A DNA stretch of 10,133 nucleotides from an uncultured Aeromonadales bacterium (GCA_902796095.1 CADBNP010000110.1:1-10133); one strand, 5' to 3'; counted from the stretch's first letter, positions 1-6,470 are shown. The notes: a model not told the origin generated them from the letters alone. Numbers and translations are program-made.

Positions 1-42
1 ACAGTCCGTGCGGCAATAATCTGGAATTAAGGTATATGATTT

Positions 43-393
43 ATGAGAAAATACGCATGGCTGAAGGATCCTCATGTAACGGCAGATGGCATGAAAGTCT
101 GGAAAATAATGCTCTGTACGGCTGATCATGGCTGCTATCTTTTCCTGTACTCAGATCCTGATGCTGTCATGAGTTCGTCGGATCTCTGGTATGAATCTCC
201 TGAGGAAGTGTATGAATGCTGGGATGAATTTGTTGATGAAAAGCGATGGATGGAACTTGAAGATCCTCTGCCTTACTGTCAGCATGATGCCTTTGTTCCT
301 GTCAGGGTGAAGGGCCGCAATATCGGAAAGCCGGAGTGGGGAAAGTTTGAAGTTCTGAGAGACGGCTCCTGGATCGAATATAAACCGCAGTGA
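43..393 (+). CDS. Small acidic, tryptophan-rich hypothetical protein (116 aa)
   Basis: I do not recognise a named family and assign no function. The start is supported by a TAAGG Shine-Dalgarno-like sequence at 28-32, ten bases before the ATG. The product has no signal peptide or membrane segment, so it is probably cytosolic. It is rich in aromatic and acidic residues, with a Trp/Asp/Glu-dense centre around residues 48-75 and a basic patch VRVKGRN near residue 87, and it ends in a W-rich segment. The compact all-soluble look, with an evenly spread aromatic core, suggests a small single-domain fold. Similar short proteins of this style occur in gut anaerobes, which is recollection and not a search. 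It is convergent with the Sel1 genes and no partner gene is visible in the 42 bases upstream. Confidence is high that it is a gene and low on its role. Confidence 0.75.
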   Translation: MRKYAWLKDPHVTADGMKVWKIMLCTADHGCYLFLYSDPDAVMSSSDLWYESPEEVYECWDEFVDEKRWMELEDPLPYCQHDAFVPVRVKGRNIGKPEWGKFEVLRDGSWIEYKPQ

Positions 394-479
394 GATGTAA
401 CGTATTTTCTGCCGGTAACCGGATCTGCCGTTTTGATGAGTTTTCCCGCATGTTTCAGATTCAGGTCTGAACTTCTGAC

Positions 480-526
480 GACTGTGTCTCCCGCTCCTCC
501 CCTGTTTTCAGAGATGAGACGCAGTC
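480..526. repeat. Inverted repeat between convergent genes
   Basis: Arms 480-490 and 516-526 pair over 11 bp with one G-T wobble, across a 25-base loop. A smaller hairpin (454-459 with 466-471, loop of six) lies just upstream. These lie in the 165-bp gap between the convergent small ORF and the end of the Sel1 pair, where a bidirectional terminator would be expected. Neither hairpin is followed by a T run on either strand, so I do not call a terminator. The wobble favours an RNA made from the + strand. Confidence 0.3.
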
Positions 527-558
527 TTCGGAAAATTCAGGTGAACATGAATCCTGTT

Positions 559-2235
559 CTATTCCAGTTTTGAAGGAACGGCAATATTATCAAGCTGATC
601 AAACTCTCTGCAGTGTGACAGTTCATTAAGGAAATCTGCAGCTTTTTCTGTCGGAATTCCAAGATCTGCTCTTATGCGATCAAACAGCATCTCCTGCAGG
701 TTTTCCGTTACGGTTTCAAGAATGTCAGCATCCTTTGGAATGTACTTAGCATAGTCATTTATTCCGTAGAACTTTCTGAGCGCCATGGCATAGGTTCCAA
801 TGAAAACAGGATCACTGTCTTCCTGCTTCTCTACCTCCTTTATCACCTGGAGCATGGCATCAAGGTGCAGAAGGTAAGCTGCCTTTCCAAGATATTTTTC
901 CGCAAGTTCAATATTCTGTTCTCTTTCCTTTCCTTCAAGATATATGTTTCCAAGTCTGAAGCATGCCTCGTCATCATCGCTTTCTGCGGATTTGGTCAGC
1001 CAGTAAATGTATTCATCGAAGGTCTTTATGTATTTTTTTGCGTCGTCTTTCTCCATAAAGGAGCGGTAGAGCAGTGAGCATGCAGGTATGATTCCTTTTT
1101 CCGCGGCATTTTTTATCATTTTAAGACTGCTGCTGATATCCTGTCTTACTCCGTGACCGTTGAGACAGCAGAAACCCAGACCAACTTCGGCCACCGTGTT
1201 TCCCGGATCGCTTTTCAGTGCCTTGCGGTAGTTTTTTACCGCTTCTTCATAATTCTGATCAGTACCCCATCCCTCATGGTAGCAGGTTCCGAGATCTGCC
1301 ATTGCGGCGGCATGCTTTACAGTCGGGTAGGTGGCCACATTTCTCAGCAGACTGAAAACCCTTCGCGTGTCTGCTCTTGAGGGACTGAAATTTTTCATCA
1401 GAATGTTTGCCAGATCATACCCGGCTTCCAGAATGCCGTGTCTGTAAGCTTCATCAAGATAGATGGACGCTTTGCGGTAGTTGAATTCATCACGGTAGTG
1501 GCATCCTATGATGTATTCCGAAAGTCCGTTGTGATTTTCCGCCCCCTTCTTCAGAATACCGAAAGCCAGTTCCACATTCTGCTCAATTCCTGCAACTCCT
1601 CTCATGTAATAGGTGGACAGTATGCCGCAGACGTTGTAGAACCCTTTGTTGTATGCTCTGACAAGATACGGATATGCGGCTGCAAGCTCCACATTTGCAT
1701 AAAGACTTGAACCGATATGTTCATCGCTGCTGATGGAGGGATCTATTTCGGATGCTCTGATCATCAACTCCAGAGCCCTGTCACGGTTGTTTTCAACACC
1801 GTGGCCGGTAAAATACAGTTTGCCAAGTTCCAGCATTGCCTGCGGATGATTGTGAGATACGGCCTTCGCCAGATATCTGGCGCATACCTCGTAGTCGAAG
1901 TCCTTGTTGTTGGCAAACGGTGCAATGGTCATGGCATATTTGTATTCAGCTTCCGGATATCCGGACACCGCCGATTTTTTCAGCCAGTCAGCGGCCTTCT
2001 GGTGATCAACAGCCGTGCCGTCCCCCCGATCATAGAGCAGTGAAAGCAGATACTCAGCCTCAGGATTTTCTTCCCCGGCAAGCTGCTGCAGCTGACTGAA
2101 AGCCTTGGTGTAATGTCCTCGATTCAGCAGAAGTCTGCAGTTTTCTATGGACGGCTTTTTTTCTGAAGCTATGTCTGCAGACGGACCGGCTGATTTTACC
2201 GGTTTGACAGTATGTTTTGACTGTTTCTTTTTCAT
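559..2235 (-). CDS. Sel1-like repeat (SLR/TPR) protein, downstream paralogue
   Basis: A 558-residue alpha-solenoid protein. Sel1-like repeats of about 36 residues with the pattern A..LG..Y..G.GV..D...A..W..KAA can be seen at roughly residues 57-92, 131-162, 204-235, 308-342, 346-380 and 422-456. The central part (about 163-300) is more degenerate. The N-terminal 30 residues are Lys/Ser-rich and show no signal peptide or lipobox, so I infer a cytoplasmic location. The last 100 residues are not obviously SLR and may be a separate helical module. SLR proteins generally scaffold protein-protein interactions and the partner here is unknown. It lies 15 bp downstream of a paralogue that shares the block AEV.L..CCLNG.G and a Lys-rich MKK start, which suggests tandem duplication and co-transcription. 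The ribosome binding site is a G-rich run (GGGGGCGG) a few bases before the ATG, which is atypical. Confidence 0.85.
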   Translation of the reverse strand: MKKKQSKHTVKPVKSAGPSADIASEKKPSIENCRLLLNRGHYTKAFSQLQQLAGEENPEAEYLLSLLYDRGDGTAVDHQKAADWLKKSAVSGYPEAEYKYAMTIAPFANNKDFDYEVCARYLAKAVSHNHPQAMLELGKLYFTGHGVENNRDRALELMIRASEIDPSISSDEHIGSSLYANVELAAAYPYLVRAYNKGFYNVCGILSTYYMRGVAGIEQNVELAFGILKKGAENHNGLSEYIIGCHYRDEFNYRKASIYLDEAYRHGILEAGYDLANILMKNFSPSRADTRRVFSLLRNVATYPTVKHAAAMADLGTCYHEGWGTDQNYEEAVKNYRKALKSDPGNTVAEVGLGFCCLNGHGVRQDISSSLKMIKNAAEKGIIPACSLLYRSFMEKDDAKKYIKTFDEYIYWLTKSAESDDDEACFRLGNIYLEGKEREQNIELAEKYLGKAAYLLHLDAMLQVIKEVEKQEDSDPVFIGTYAMALRKFYGINDYAKYIPKDADILETVTENLQEMLFDRIRADLGIPTEKAADFLNELSHCREFDQLDNIAVPSKLE

Positions 2236-2250
2236 AAAAAATCCGCCCCC

Positions 2251-3840
2251 CTAGTAATGCATCTTGCTGCTGGCACTGGACATGGTTTCATTGATTATGG
2301 TATTTCTTATCTCATTTTTTTCGTTTTCAGTCAGCTCTGATTCGATTGACTGAAGAAGATCTGTATGCTGCGGATTCTTGATTTTGCTGCTGATGGAATA
2401 TGCGTAGTAGTAGGCAATATGATCATCCTTCTCCAGCAGCTTTCCTTCGTGATAGAGTCTTGCAAGAGATAATTTGGATTCGGCATGACCGCGCCTTGCC
2501 GCCGCCGTATAGTTGAATCTCACCCGATCTTTGTCCGGTTCGCCGAATACTCCGTCCTCCTCCAGTTTTCCCAGCTTATAGTAGGACTCCGTGTCTTCGA
2601 ACTGCTCGGCCAGGGTGCGCAGCCAGCTTTTTGCTTTTTCACTGCTGCTTATGCTTTCGTCTCCGGACAGATATATTTCCACAAGTCCCTTCATTGCGGG
2701 AATGCTGTTTTCCCCGGCAGCTTTCAGGTACCACTGCTCGGCCTGTTTCAAATCCTGCATTATATGATTCTCATCACCTCTGAAATAAAGATCACCCATG
2801 ATCTTTGCAGCATTTGATGAACCCTCGATGATGGCTCTGTTCAGGTATTCCATTGCTTTTGTTCTGTCTGCTCTTACGCCGCGGCCTTCGGAATAGATCT
2901 GGTAGAGTATGCAGTTGCATTCGGCATCTGAGTGACTTGCTCCCTTTTCTGCTATCTCTCTTGCTTTCAGGTAGTCCCTTCCTGATACGCTGCCGTCGAT
3001 CAGAAATGAAGCCATTTTGGCATAGGCTGGAAGGTAGTTCAGCTCGTAGGCCATATGATACCAGTTGTATGCGCGCTCTCTGTTTTCTATTGTGCCTATG
3101 GCATTCTCGTACATTACACCGAGTTCATACTGTGCAGGGGCATAGTTCAGGGCTGCAGCCTCGTTCATAAGATGAAATGCCTTTCTTGAATCCTGTGTTA
3201 CTCCCCTTCCTGAGGAATACATCATGGACAGTTCGTAAATTGCTTCCCTGCTCTGATGTCTGGCTGCCTGGGACATGTAGTAGAGGGCCTTTGAGTAATC
3301 TACCTCTGTGCCGATGCCGTTCAGACAGCACAGAGCCAGTTTAACCTCGGCCATGGTGTTCTCGTCGTTTCGTTCATTTTTTTCCACAATCTTCTGAAAG
3401 CACCTGAACGCCTTTTCTGAATCGCAGTCAAGAAGTCTTCCGCTGGCATAGCACTCTGCGATGTAGAGCAGCGCTTTCGAGTGACCGTGCTCTGCGGCCC
3501 TCAGATAATAATCGATGGCCGACGTTGGATCTGCTGTTCCGTTAAACCCTTTTTCCAGCCACTGCGCCATCCGGAAGCATGATTCTGTATCATGCTTGGC
3601 TGCTTCCGAGAGGTAGTACTCCGCCTTGTCCAGATCAAGCTCTCCGGCCAGTCCGAACTGGTACATTTCTGTCAGAGCCAGCATGATCCTGATGTCGCCT
3701 GTATTCAGAAATTTCCTGCAGCCTTCCAGAGCTTCTCTGTAGTTGCCCATCTCAAAAAGCATCATGGTATTTTCTATTGAGTCGGTGCTTATTGCAGATC
3801 GTGTCTGACTGATTACAAATTTAGAGACTGTCTTCTTCAT
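2251..3840 (-). CDS. Sel1-like repeat (SLR/TPR) protein, upstream paralogue
   Basis: A 529-residue solenoid made almost entirely of Sel1-like repeats. Clear units occur at about residues 118-152, 163-196, 199-232, 235-268, 306-338, 343-376, 381-414 and 453-484. A charged non-repeat tail contains an ENEKNEIRNTI-like segment of the kind that often ends SLR proteins. I chose the ATG at 3838-3840 because GGAG lies six bases before it. An in-frame ATG four codons earlier (3850-3852) has no comparable ribosome binding site. No signal peptide is present, so the location is probably cytoplasmic. It is first in a two-gene unit with the paralogue 15 bp downstream. Role is inferred only at the level of a protein-interaction scaffold. 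I found no convincing promoter upstream, only AT-rich sequence. Confidence 0.85.
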   Translation of the reverse strand: MKKTVSKFVISQTRSAISTDSIENTMMLFEMGNYREALEGCRKFLNTGDIRIMLALTEMYQFGLAGELDLDKAEYYLSEAAKHDTESCFRMAQWLEKGFNGTADPTSAIDYYLRAAEHGHSKALLYIAECYASGRLLDCDSEKAFRCFQKIVEKNERNDENTMAEVKLALCCLNGIGTEVDYSKALYYMSQAARHQSREAIYELSMMYSSGRGVTQDSRKAFHLMNEAAALNYAPAQYELGVMYENAIGTIENRERAYNWYHMAYELNYLPAYAKMASFLIDGSVSGRDYLKAREIAEKGASHSDAECNCILYQIYSEGRGVRADRTKAMEYLNRAIIEGSSNAAKIMGDLYFRGDENHIMQDLKQAEQWYLKAAGENSIPAMKGLVEIYLSGDESISSSEKAKSWLRTLAEQFEDTESYYKLGKLEEDGVFGEPDKDRVRFNYTAAARRGHAESKLSLARLYHEGKLLEKDDHIAYYYAYSISSKIKNPQHTDLLQSIESELTENEKNEIRNTIINETMSSASSKMHY

Positions 3841-4212
3841 TATCGGCTCCATGCAGAAACGGGAGTTTACATGATAGATTATCTTTCAGACAAAGTATTT
3901 GAATTCTATCTAAATGTTTGATCCCTGCAGACTGAAATTGAAAAATTGTGAGGCAGACGACCGGAAATAATATCTAAGTTGCTGTAAAAGCAGGCTGTGG
4001 TGAAATGTAAATTTTGAGTTATATCGCAAACTGTTATAAGCTGCCTTGAATTTTTCATCTGCGGAATAATAAGATTCCTACATTCTGTCCTTGTTCAAAT
4101 CGTGATGTCCAGACAGGTGCACCGGTCTTGTTTATCTGATCGAAACATCTGATTGCTGAACCCCGGGTCCGGCTTATCCGCCGGTCTGAAGATCACATCA
4201 GGAGAATGATGA
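3841..4212. other. Divergent intergenic region between Sel1 pair and DIP1984 gene
   Basis: No ORF here looks coding. The left half is AT-rich. A weak + strand promoter candidate is TTGAAT (4046-4051) and TAAGAT (4070-4075) with an 18-base spacer; each hexamer matches consensus at about four of six positions. Downstream are the 18-bp palindrome described separately, a direct repeat ATCTGAT (4134-4140, 4147-4153), and a GC-rich segment (4160-4187) that can form short competing hairpins. The long leader of about 200 bases before the DIP1984 start is therefore a plausible control region, but nothing matches a known riboswitch. Confidence 0.4.
4111..4128. promoter_or_regulatory. Near-perfect 18-bp palindrome, candidate operator
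   Basis: AGACAGGTGCACCGGTCT reads the same on both strands at 16 of 18 positions. It has a perfect GGTGCACC core flanked by AGAC/GTCT arms, and the one mismatched pair is at positions 5 and 14. Symmetry of this type is typical of a homodimeric helix-turn-helix repressor site. It lies 158 bases upstream of the DIP1984 start and downstream of a weak promoter candidate, which would fit roadblock-type repression. No regulator gene is visible in the window. It could instead act as a hairpin in the leader RNA. Confidence 0.35.
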
Positions 4213-4272
4213 ATGAGTACTTTCGTGTCTGCTGACGGGGAGGACGGAGATGAATTTGTGAATTTCCCGTGA
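4213..4272 (+). CDS. Candidate 19-aa leader ORF upstream of DIP1984 gene
   Basis: The reading frame gives MSTFVSADGEDGDEFVNFP, then TGA. It has a strong AGGAG Shine-Dalgarno at 4200-4204, eight bases before the ATG. It ends 13 bases before the DIP1984 start, and the ribosome binding site of that gene (GGAG, 4274-4277) lies directly after the leader stop codon, so translational coupling is plausible. An overlapping ORF in another frame (ATGATG at 4206-4211, nine codons) shares the same ribosome binding site with worse spacing. The peptide is acidic, has no run of a regulatory amino acid, and matches nothing I recognise. It could be a true microprotein, a coupling leader, or chance. Confidence 0.35.
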   Translation: MSTFVSADGEDGDEFVNFP

Positions 4273-4285
4273 TGGAGAATTACCA

Positions 4286-4738
4286 ATGAAGCTTGCAACC
4301 GCACTTTCCGAGAGATCGGATCTGCAGAAGAAAATATCAGAACTGAGTCGAAGACTAGACAATAATGCCAGGGTGCAGGAGGGCGAAAAACCTGCCGAGG
4401 ATCCTGCGGAACTCATGAAGGAACTTGATGAATCACTGATTCGTCTTGAGGATCTGATTGTAAGGATCAACAAAACCAATAACGTCGCAAAGTCCGGTGA
4501 TTTCACACTTACCGATCTGCTGGCAAAACGGGACTGTCTCAAGGAACGGATTAAAATCATGCGCAGTTTTCTGGATGAAGCCAGTGAGAAGGTTTCACGG
4601 TATTCAAAAACTGAAATCAGGGTTCACAGTACAGTGTCTGTTTCTGAACTTCAGAAACAGGTTGATTCCTGTTCAAAGGAACTGAGAAAAGTTGACGAGC
4701 AGATCCAGGAACTGAACTGGATGACGGAACTTCAGTAA
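4286..4738 (+). CDS. DIP1984 family coiled-coil protein
   Basis: A 150-residue, highly charged, mostly helical protein that matches the DIP1984 family (named for a Corynebacterium diphtheriae locus) along its full length. Recognisable blocks are the start MKLATALSERSDLQKKI, then RLDNNARVQEGEKPAEDP around residues 22-40, RINKTN around 60-65, a TLTDLLAKRD..K.RI helix around 72-88, and the C-terminal pattern YSKTEI, TVSV..LQKQVD and IQELNW.TEL. Helices at about 4-26, 38-65, 72-105 and 115-145 have heptad character, so it probably oligomerises. There are no enzymatic motifs. The molecular function is not settled, and I recall the family only as a suspected scaffold or RNA-associated component. 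GGAG at 4274-4277 with eight-base spacing supports the start. A structured RNA candidate begins about 10 bases after the stop, on the same strand. Confidence 0.85.
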   Translation: MKLATALSERSDLQKKISELSRRLDNNARVQEGEKPAEDPAELMKELDESLIRLEDLIVRINKTNNVAKSGDFTLTDLLAKRDCLKERIKIMRSFLDEASEKVSRYSKTEIRVHSTVSVSELQKQVDSCSKELRKVDEQIQELNWMTELQ

Positions 4739-4748
4739 AATAATGATG

Positions 4749-4935
4749 GTAGTCTGATCGGGTGGGTATGATCTCCCGCGGTTGAGAATGAATCGTAATT
4801 TTGAAATTGTTTCAGTTAAATTTGGCGGTACTGGGCGGTGCCGGGGTTCGACTCCCGTAACAGTGTATGCCCTGTAATGTAACACCAGTATTTTTAATCT
4901 GTACTTTAACTACCTATTACCAGCGATCAGATGTG
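4749..4935 (+). ncRNA. Candidate structured ncRNA with tRNA T-arm-like minihelix
   Basis: The core is GGTTCGACTCC (4845-4855), which closely resembles a tRNA T-loop (TTCGACT closed by G-C), on a short GGG/CCC stem. It sits on a 10-bp helix, 4824-4833 with 4861-4871, that has three G-U pairs and one bulged A. Enclosing helices can be traced by hand: 4814-4820 with 4905-4911; 4761-4763 with 4919-4921; 4765-4768 with 4911-4914; and 4752-4760 with 4924-4932, where eight consecutive Watson-Crick pairs plus one G-U close a loop of about 160 bases. The helix at 4814-4820 and that at 4765-4768 compete for base 4911. G-U pairs favour a + strand transcript. No D-arm, anticodon arm or CCA end in the right place is seen, so it is not a tRNA gene. 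The position right after the DIP1984 stop suggests co-transcription. The ends are my estimate. Confidence 0.42.
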
Positions 4936-4970
4936 GGTGGGTACGGGGAACCCATTATTGATGCCGAAGT

Positions 4971-5031
4971 TTTGAGGTTTCAGAATCAGACTGTCTGTGC
5001 ACAGTCTGATCTTATGTTCTGAAATTTCAAA
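4971..5031 (+). other. Long bulged hairpin, 24 bp, probable RNA structure
   Basis: Inner stem 4985-4994 pairs perfectly with 5001-5010 over a six-base loop. Outer stem 4971-4984 pairs with 5018-5031 over 14 bp, of which two are G-U. The two stems stack, separated by a seven-base bulge on the 3' side only (5011-5017). There is no T run afterward, so it is not a standard terminator. G-U pairs become A-C mismatches on the other strand, so a + strand RNA is favoured. A smaller hairpin (4938-4942 with 4950-4954) precedes it and a perfect palindrome CTTCATGAAG (5036-5045) follows. It may be the 3' domain of the preceding RNA or an independent processing or decay-blocking element. Confidence 0.5.
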
Positions 5032-5200
5032 TCGTCTTCATGAAGTTTGCTCTGTTTTGTTTTGCCGGAGCATCAGCATTGTAGAAAGGTATGATTCTGC
5101 AGTTGTTCATTTCCGGTTTAGTATCTGATCTCTGAAATCCCGCTCAGATTTCAAAAAAGTCCCTTAAAATCTTAATTAATTATGAATAAAAGCATTTTTT

Positions 5201-5209
5201 TGGTAGAAT
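5201..5209 (+). promoter_or_regulatory. Extended -10 promoter for the pilin-like gene
   Basis: TGGTAGAAT fits the extended -10 consensus TGnTATAAT with one mismatch. It lies beneath a very AT-rich tract (5163-5200, including TTAATTAATTA) that could serve as an UP element. A -35 hexamer is poor, which extended -10 promoters tolerate. The predicted transcript would start near 5216 and give a leader of about 100 bases before the chosen pilin start. The upstream half of this gap (5046-5160) holds only a small hairpin (5133-5139 with 5147-5153). Confidence 0.45.
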
Positions 5210-5318
5210 CACGAAATGTTATCAGCGGGGATCTGTGGCGGTATGTATTCACGTACTGTCAGTGACTTGTACCTGTCCTTCGATACTGAGCGTTGTTAGG
5301 GGTTTTGCTAAGAGAGAC

Positions 5319-5960
5319 ATGATGTTGCGAAAGACGAAAAAAAGCAATTCCGGTTTTGCATTCCTGGAAGTATTTGCTGTTCTGCTTATTGTTGCGTCGA
5401 TTATGGCTCTGACTGCTCCTAAGTTTATACATATGAAGAGTTATGCACGTAAGCAGGTGCTGAGCAGTATTGCCACCCAGCTGGATCGCAGTCGCAAGTT
5501 CATAAGAGCTTCAGCCTACATCAAGGATTTGCTTCAGGACTCGGATCGCTTTTTTATTCTCTGCTTCAATAATTATGACAATCCAAAGTGCGGACGCGAG
5601 GGCTACGCCGAGGATCTCGTATCAACCGATATGCTTCTGATTCAGAGAGGATATCCTGCCGTTGCCGCAAGAAGCGTTCTTGCACCGGTCAGTATGCTGG
5701 GATACAGATTTTCTGCTGACAGTTATCAGGCACTCAAGGAAAAAATCAATCAGGAAATAAATCTTATTGAGACCTGTGGTACCTACTGTCGTTTTGAGGA
5801 TCTGACGGATGTATGCCTGACTGACATCTGTATTCAGGATTCGACAAGAGGAGCATTGATACTTCTCAGCGGTGTGTCGGCTTCTGATCAGTGTTATGTA
5901 CGTTATTTCCATAATGGTGGCAAAGTTCCGGAAATCGAGGTTGTCAGCAAGGGCTGCTGA
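5319..5960 (+). CDS. Type IV prepilin-like / pseudopilin protein, cysteine-rich
   Basis: A 213-residue protein with a class III signal: a short basic leader MMLRKTKKSNSG, then FAFLE and a hydrophobic helix to about residue 33. Glu17 is the conserved Glu at +5 of the mature chain, so prepilin peptidase would cut between Gly12 and Phe13, N-methylate the Phe, and leave a membrane-inserted subunit of a pilus or type II secretion pseudopilus. The exported domain has eight cysteines (82, 91, 153, 157, 166, 171, 192, 213). The last pair frames a C-terminal loop like the D-region of type IV pilins, and the rest suggest four disulfides. A start at GTG 5235 would put 28 extra residues before the leader, so I prefer ATG 5319, with GAGAG just upstream; ATG 5322 is equally possible. 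No assembly gene lies nearby, so it is an orphan minor or major pilin that needs machinery encoded elsewhere. Confidence 0.8.
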   Translation: MMLRKTKKSNSGFAFLEVFAVLLIVASIMALTAPKFIHMKSYARKQVLSSIATQLDRSRKFIRASAYIKDLLQDSDRFFILCFNNYDNPKCGREGYAEDLVSTDMLLIQRGYPAVAARSVLAPVSMLGYRFSADSYQALKEKINQEINLIETCGTYCRFEDLTDVCLTDICIQDSTRGALILLSGVSASDQCYVRYFHNGGKVPEIEVVSKGC

Positions 5961-6134
5961 TTTATTCCCTTTGCAGAGTTCACCTTTATCTGCCGTTACT
6001 CCCTTTTTTCGGCTGACTGGGACGGTTCGGAAGAGGTGCACGTCATTGGCTTTCAGATTTTAATTCCATGTTTCAGATTTCATTTTTTTCTGATCCTGTT
6101 TTTTTTATTCATATTCATATTAATGGAGTGGCTT

Positions 6135-6470
6135 ATGGCTGTTAAAATTTTCGGCAATCCTACCTGTCCTGACTGTATGAAACTACAGGCAACTCTGATG
6201 GCTAATCCGGGTAAACTTGATATTGAACCAAATGATATCCGTGATCTCGGGGCTCTTAAATCATTTCTAAAACTCAGGGATACAGACTCAGCCTTTACTG
6301 AAATCAGAGAAAAGGGTGGTATAGGGATCCCGTGCATTGTAGATGAGACCGGAAAGGTTACGCTTGACTGGCGTTCCTTTGTTTCTTCCCGCGGTCTTAA
6401 CGTTGTTGAGGATATTTCAGGTATTCCGGCTACCGGAGTTGCCTGCAGTCTTAAAGATCGCAACTGCTGA
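6135..6470 (+). CDS. Glutaredoxin-like thioredoxin-fold protein (CPDC)
   Basis: A 111-residue protein with the redox motif CPDC at residues 11-14, after the first beta strand (VKIFGNPT), and the cis-proline strand GIGIPCIV at 62-69 (Pro66). The block ALKSFLKLRDT...F.E....GGIGIP is characteristic of the small glutaredoxin-related proteins of anaerobes and Firmicutes. It probably performs thiol-disulfide exchange in the cytoplasm. About 28 C-terminal residues extend beyond the fold and end in a Cys. I chose ATG 6135 because GGAG (6125-6128) is six bases away. The longer frame from 6036 would add a hydrophobic Phe/Leu-rich stretch that reads from T-rich noncoding sequence. Its upstream neighbour is the pilin gene, 174 bp away with no terminator in between. 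Whether its reductant is glutathione is unclear, since the gshB normally found in this neighbourhood is missing. Confidence 0.8.
   Translation: MAVKIFGNPTCPDCMKLQATLMANPGKLDIEPNDIRDLGALKSFLKLRDTDSAFTEIREKGGIGIPCIVDETGKVTLDWRSFVSSRGLNVVEDISGIPATGVACSLKDRNC

Noticed and set aside
1..42. Tail of an upstream coding sequence
   Set aside because: Two frames stop at 17-19 and 28-30, but about ten codons cannot identify a gene.
4198..4560. Minus-strand frame of 120 codons over the DIP1984 gene
   Set aside because: Ser/Arg-rich composition typical of an antisense shadow, with no recognisable domain.
4824..4890. A complete tRNA or tmRNA gene around the T-loop-like sequence
   Set aside because: There is no D-arm or anticodon arm at the required distance, the T-stem has only three good pairs in the standard register, and no acceptor strand ends in CCA at the right place. 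Nothing matches the tmRNA 5' end or tag frame.
4134..5130. TCTGATC recurring several times as a dispersed regulatory motif
   Set aside because: The heptamer contains GATC and is frequent in this DNA. Apart from the pairings described, the spacing shows no pattern.
5133..5159. Intrinsic terminator at the hairpin TGAAATC/GATTTCA
   Set aside because: On the + strand it is followed by A residues. On the minus strand the T run comes before the stem, not after it.
5243..5299. An 18-codon upstream ORF in the pilin leader
   Set aside because: It has no good ribosome binding site and no informative codon pattern, so chance is sufficient.
5235..5318. GTG start that would extend the pilin-like protein by 28 residues
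   Set aside because: A prepilin leader is short and basic directly before Gly. The extension is Cys/Thr-rich and lies in the leader of the predicted transcript.
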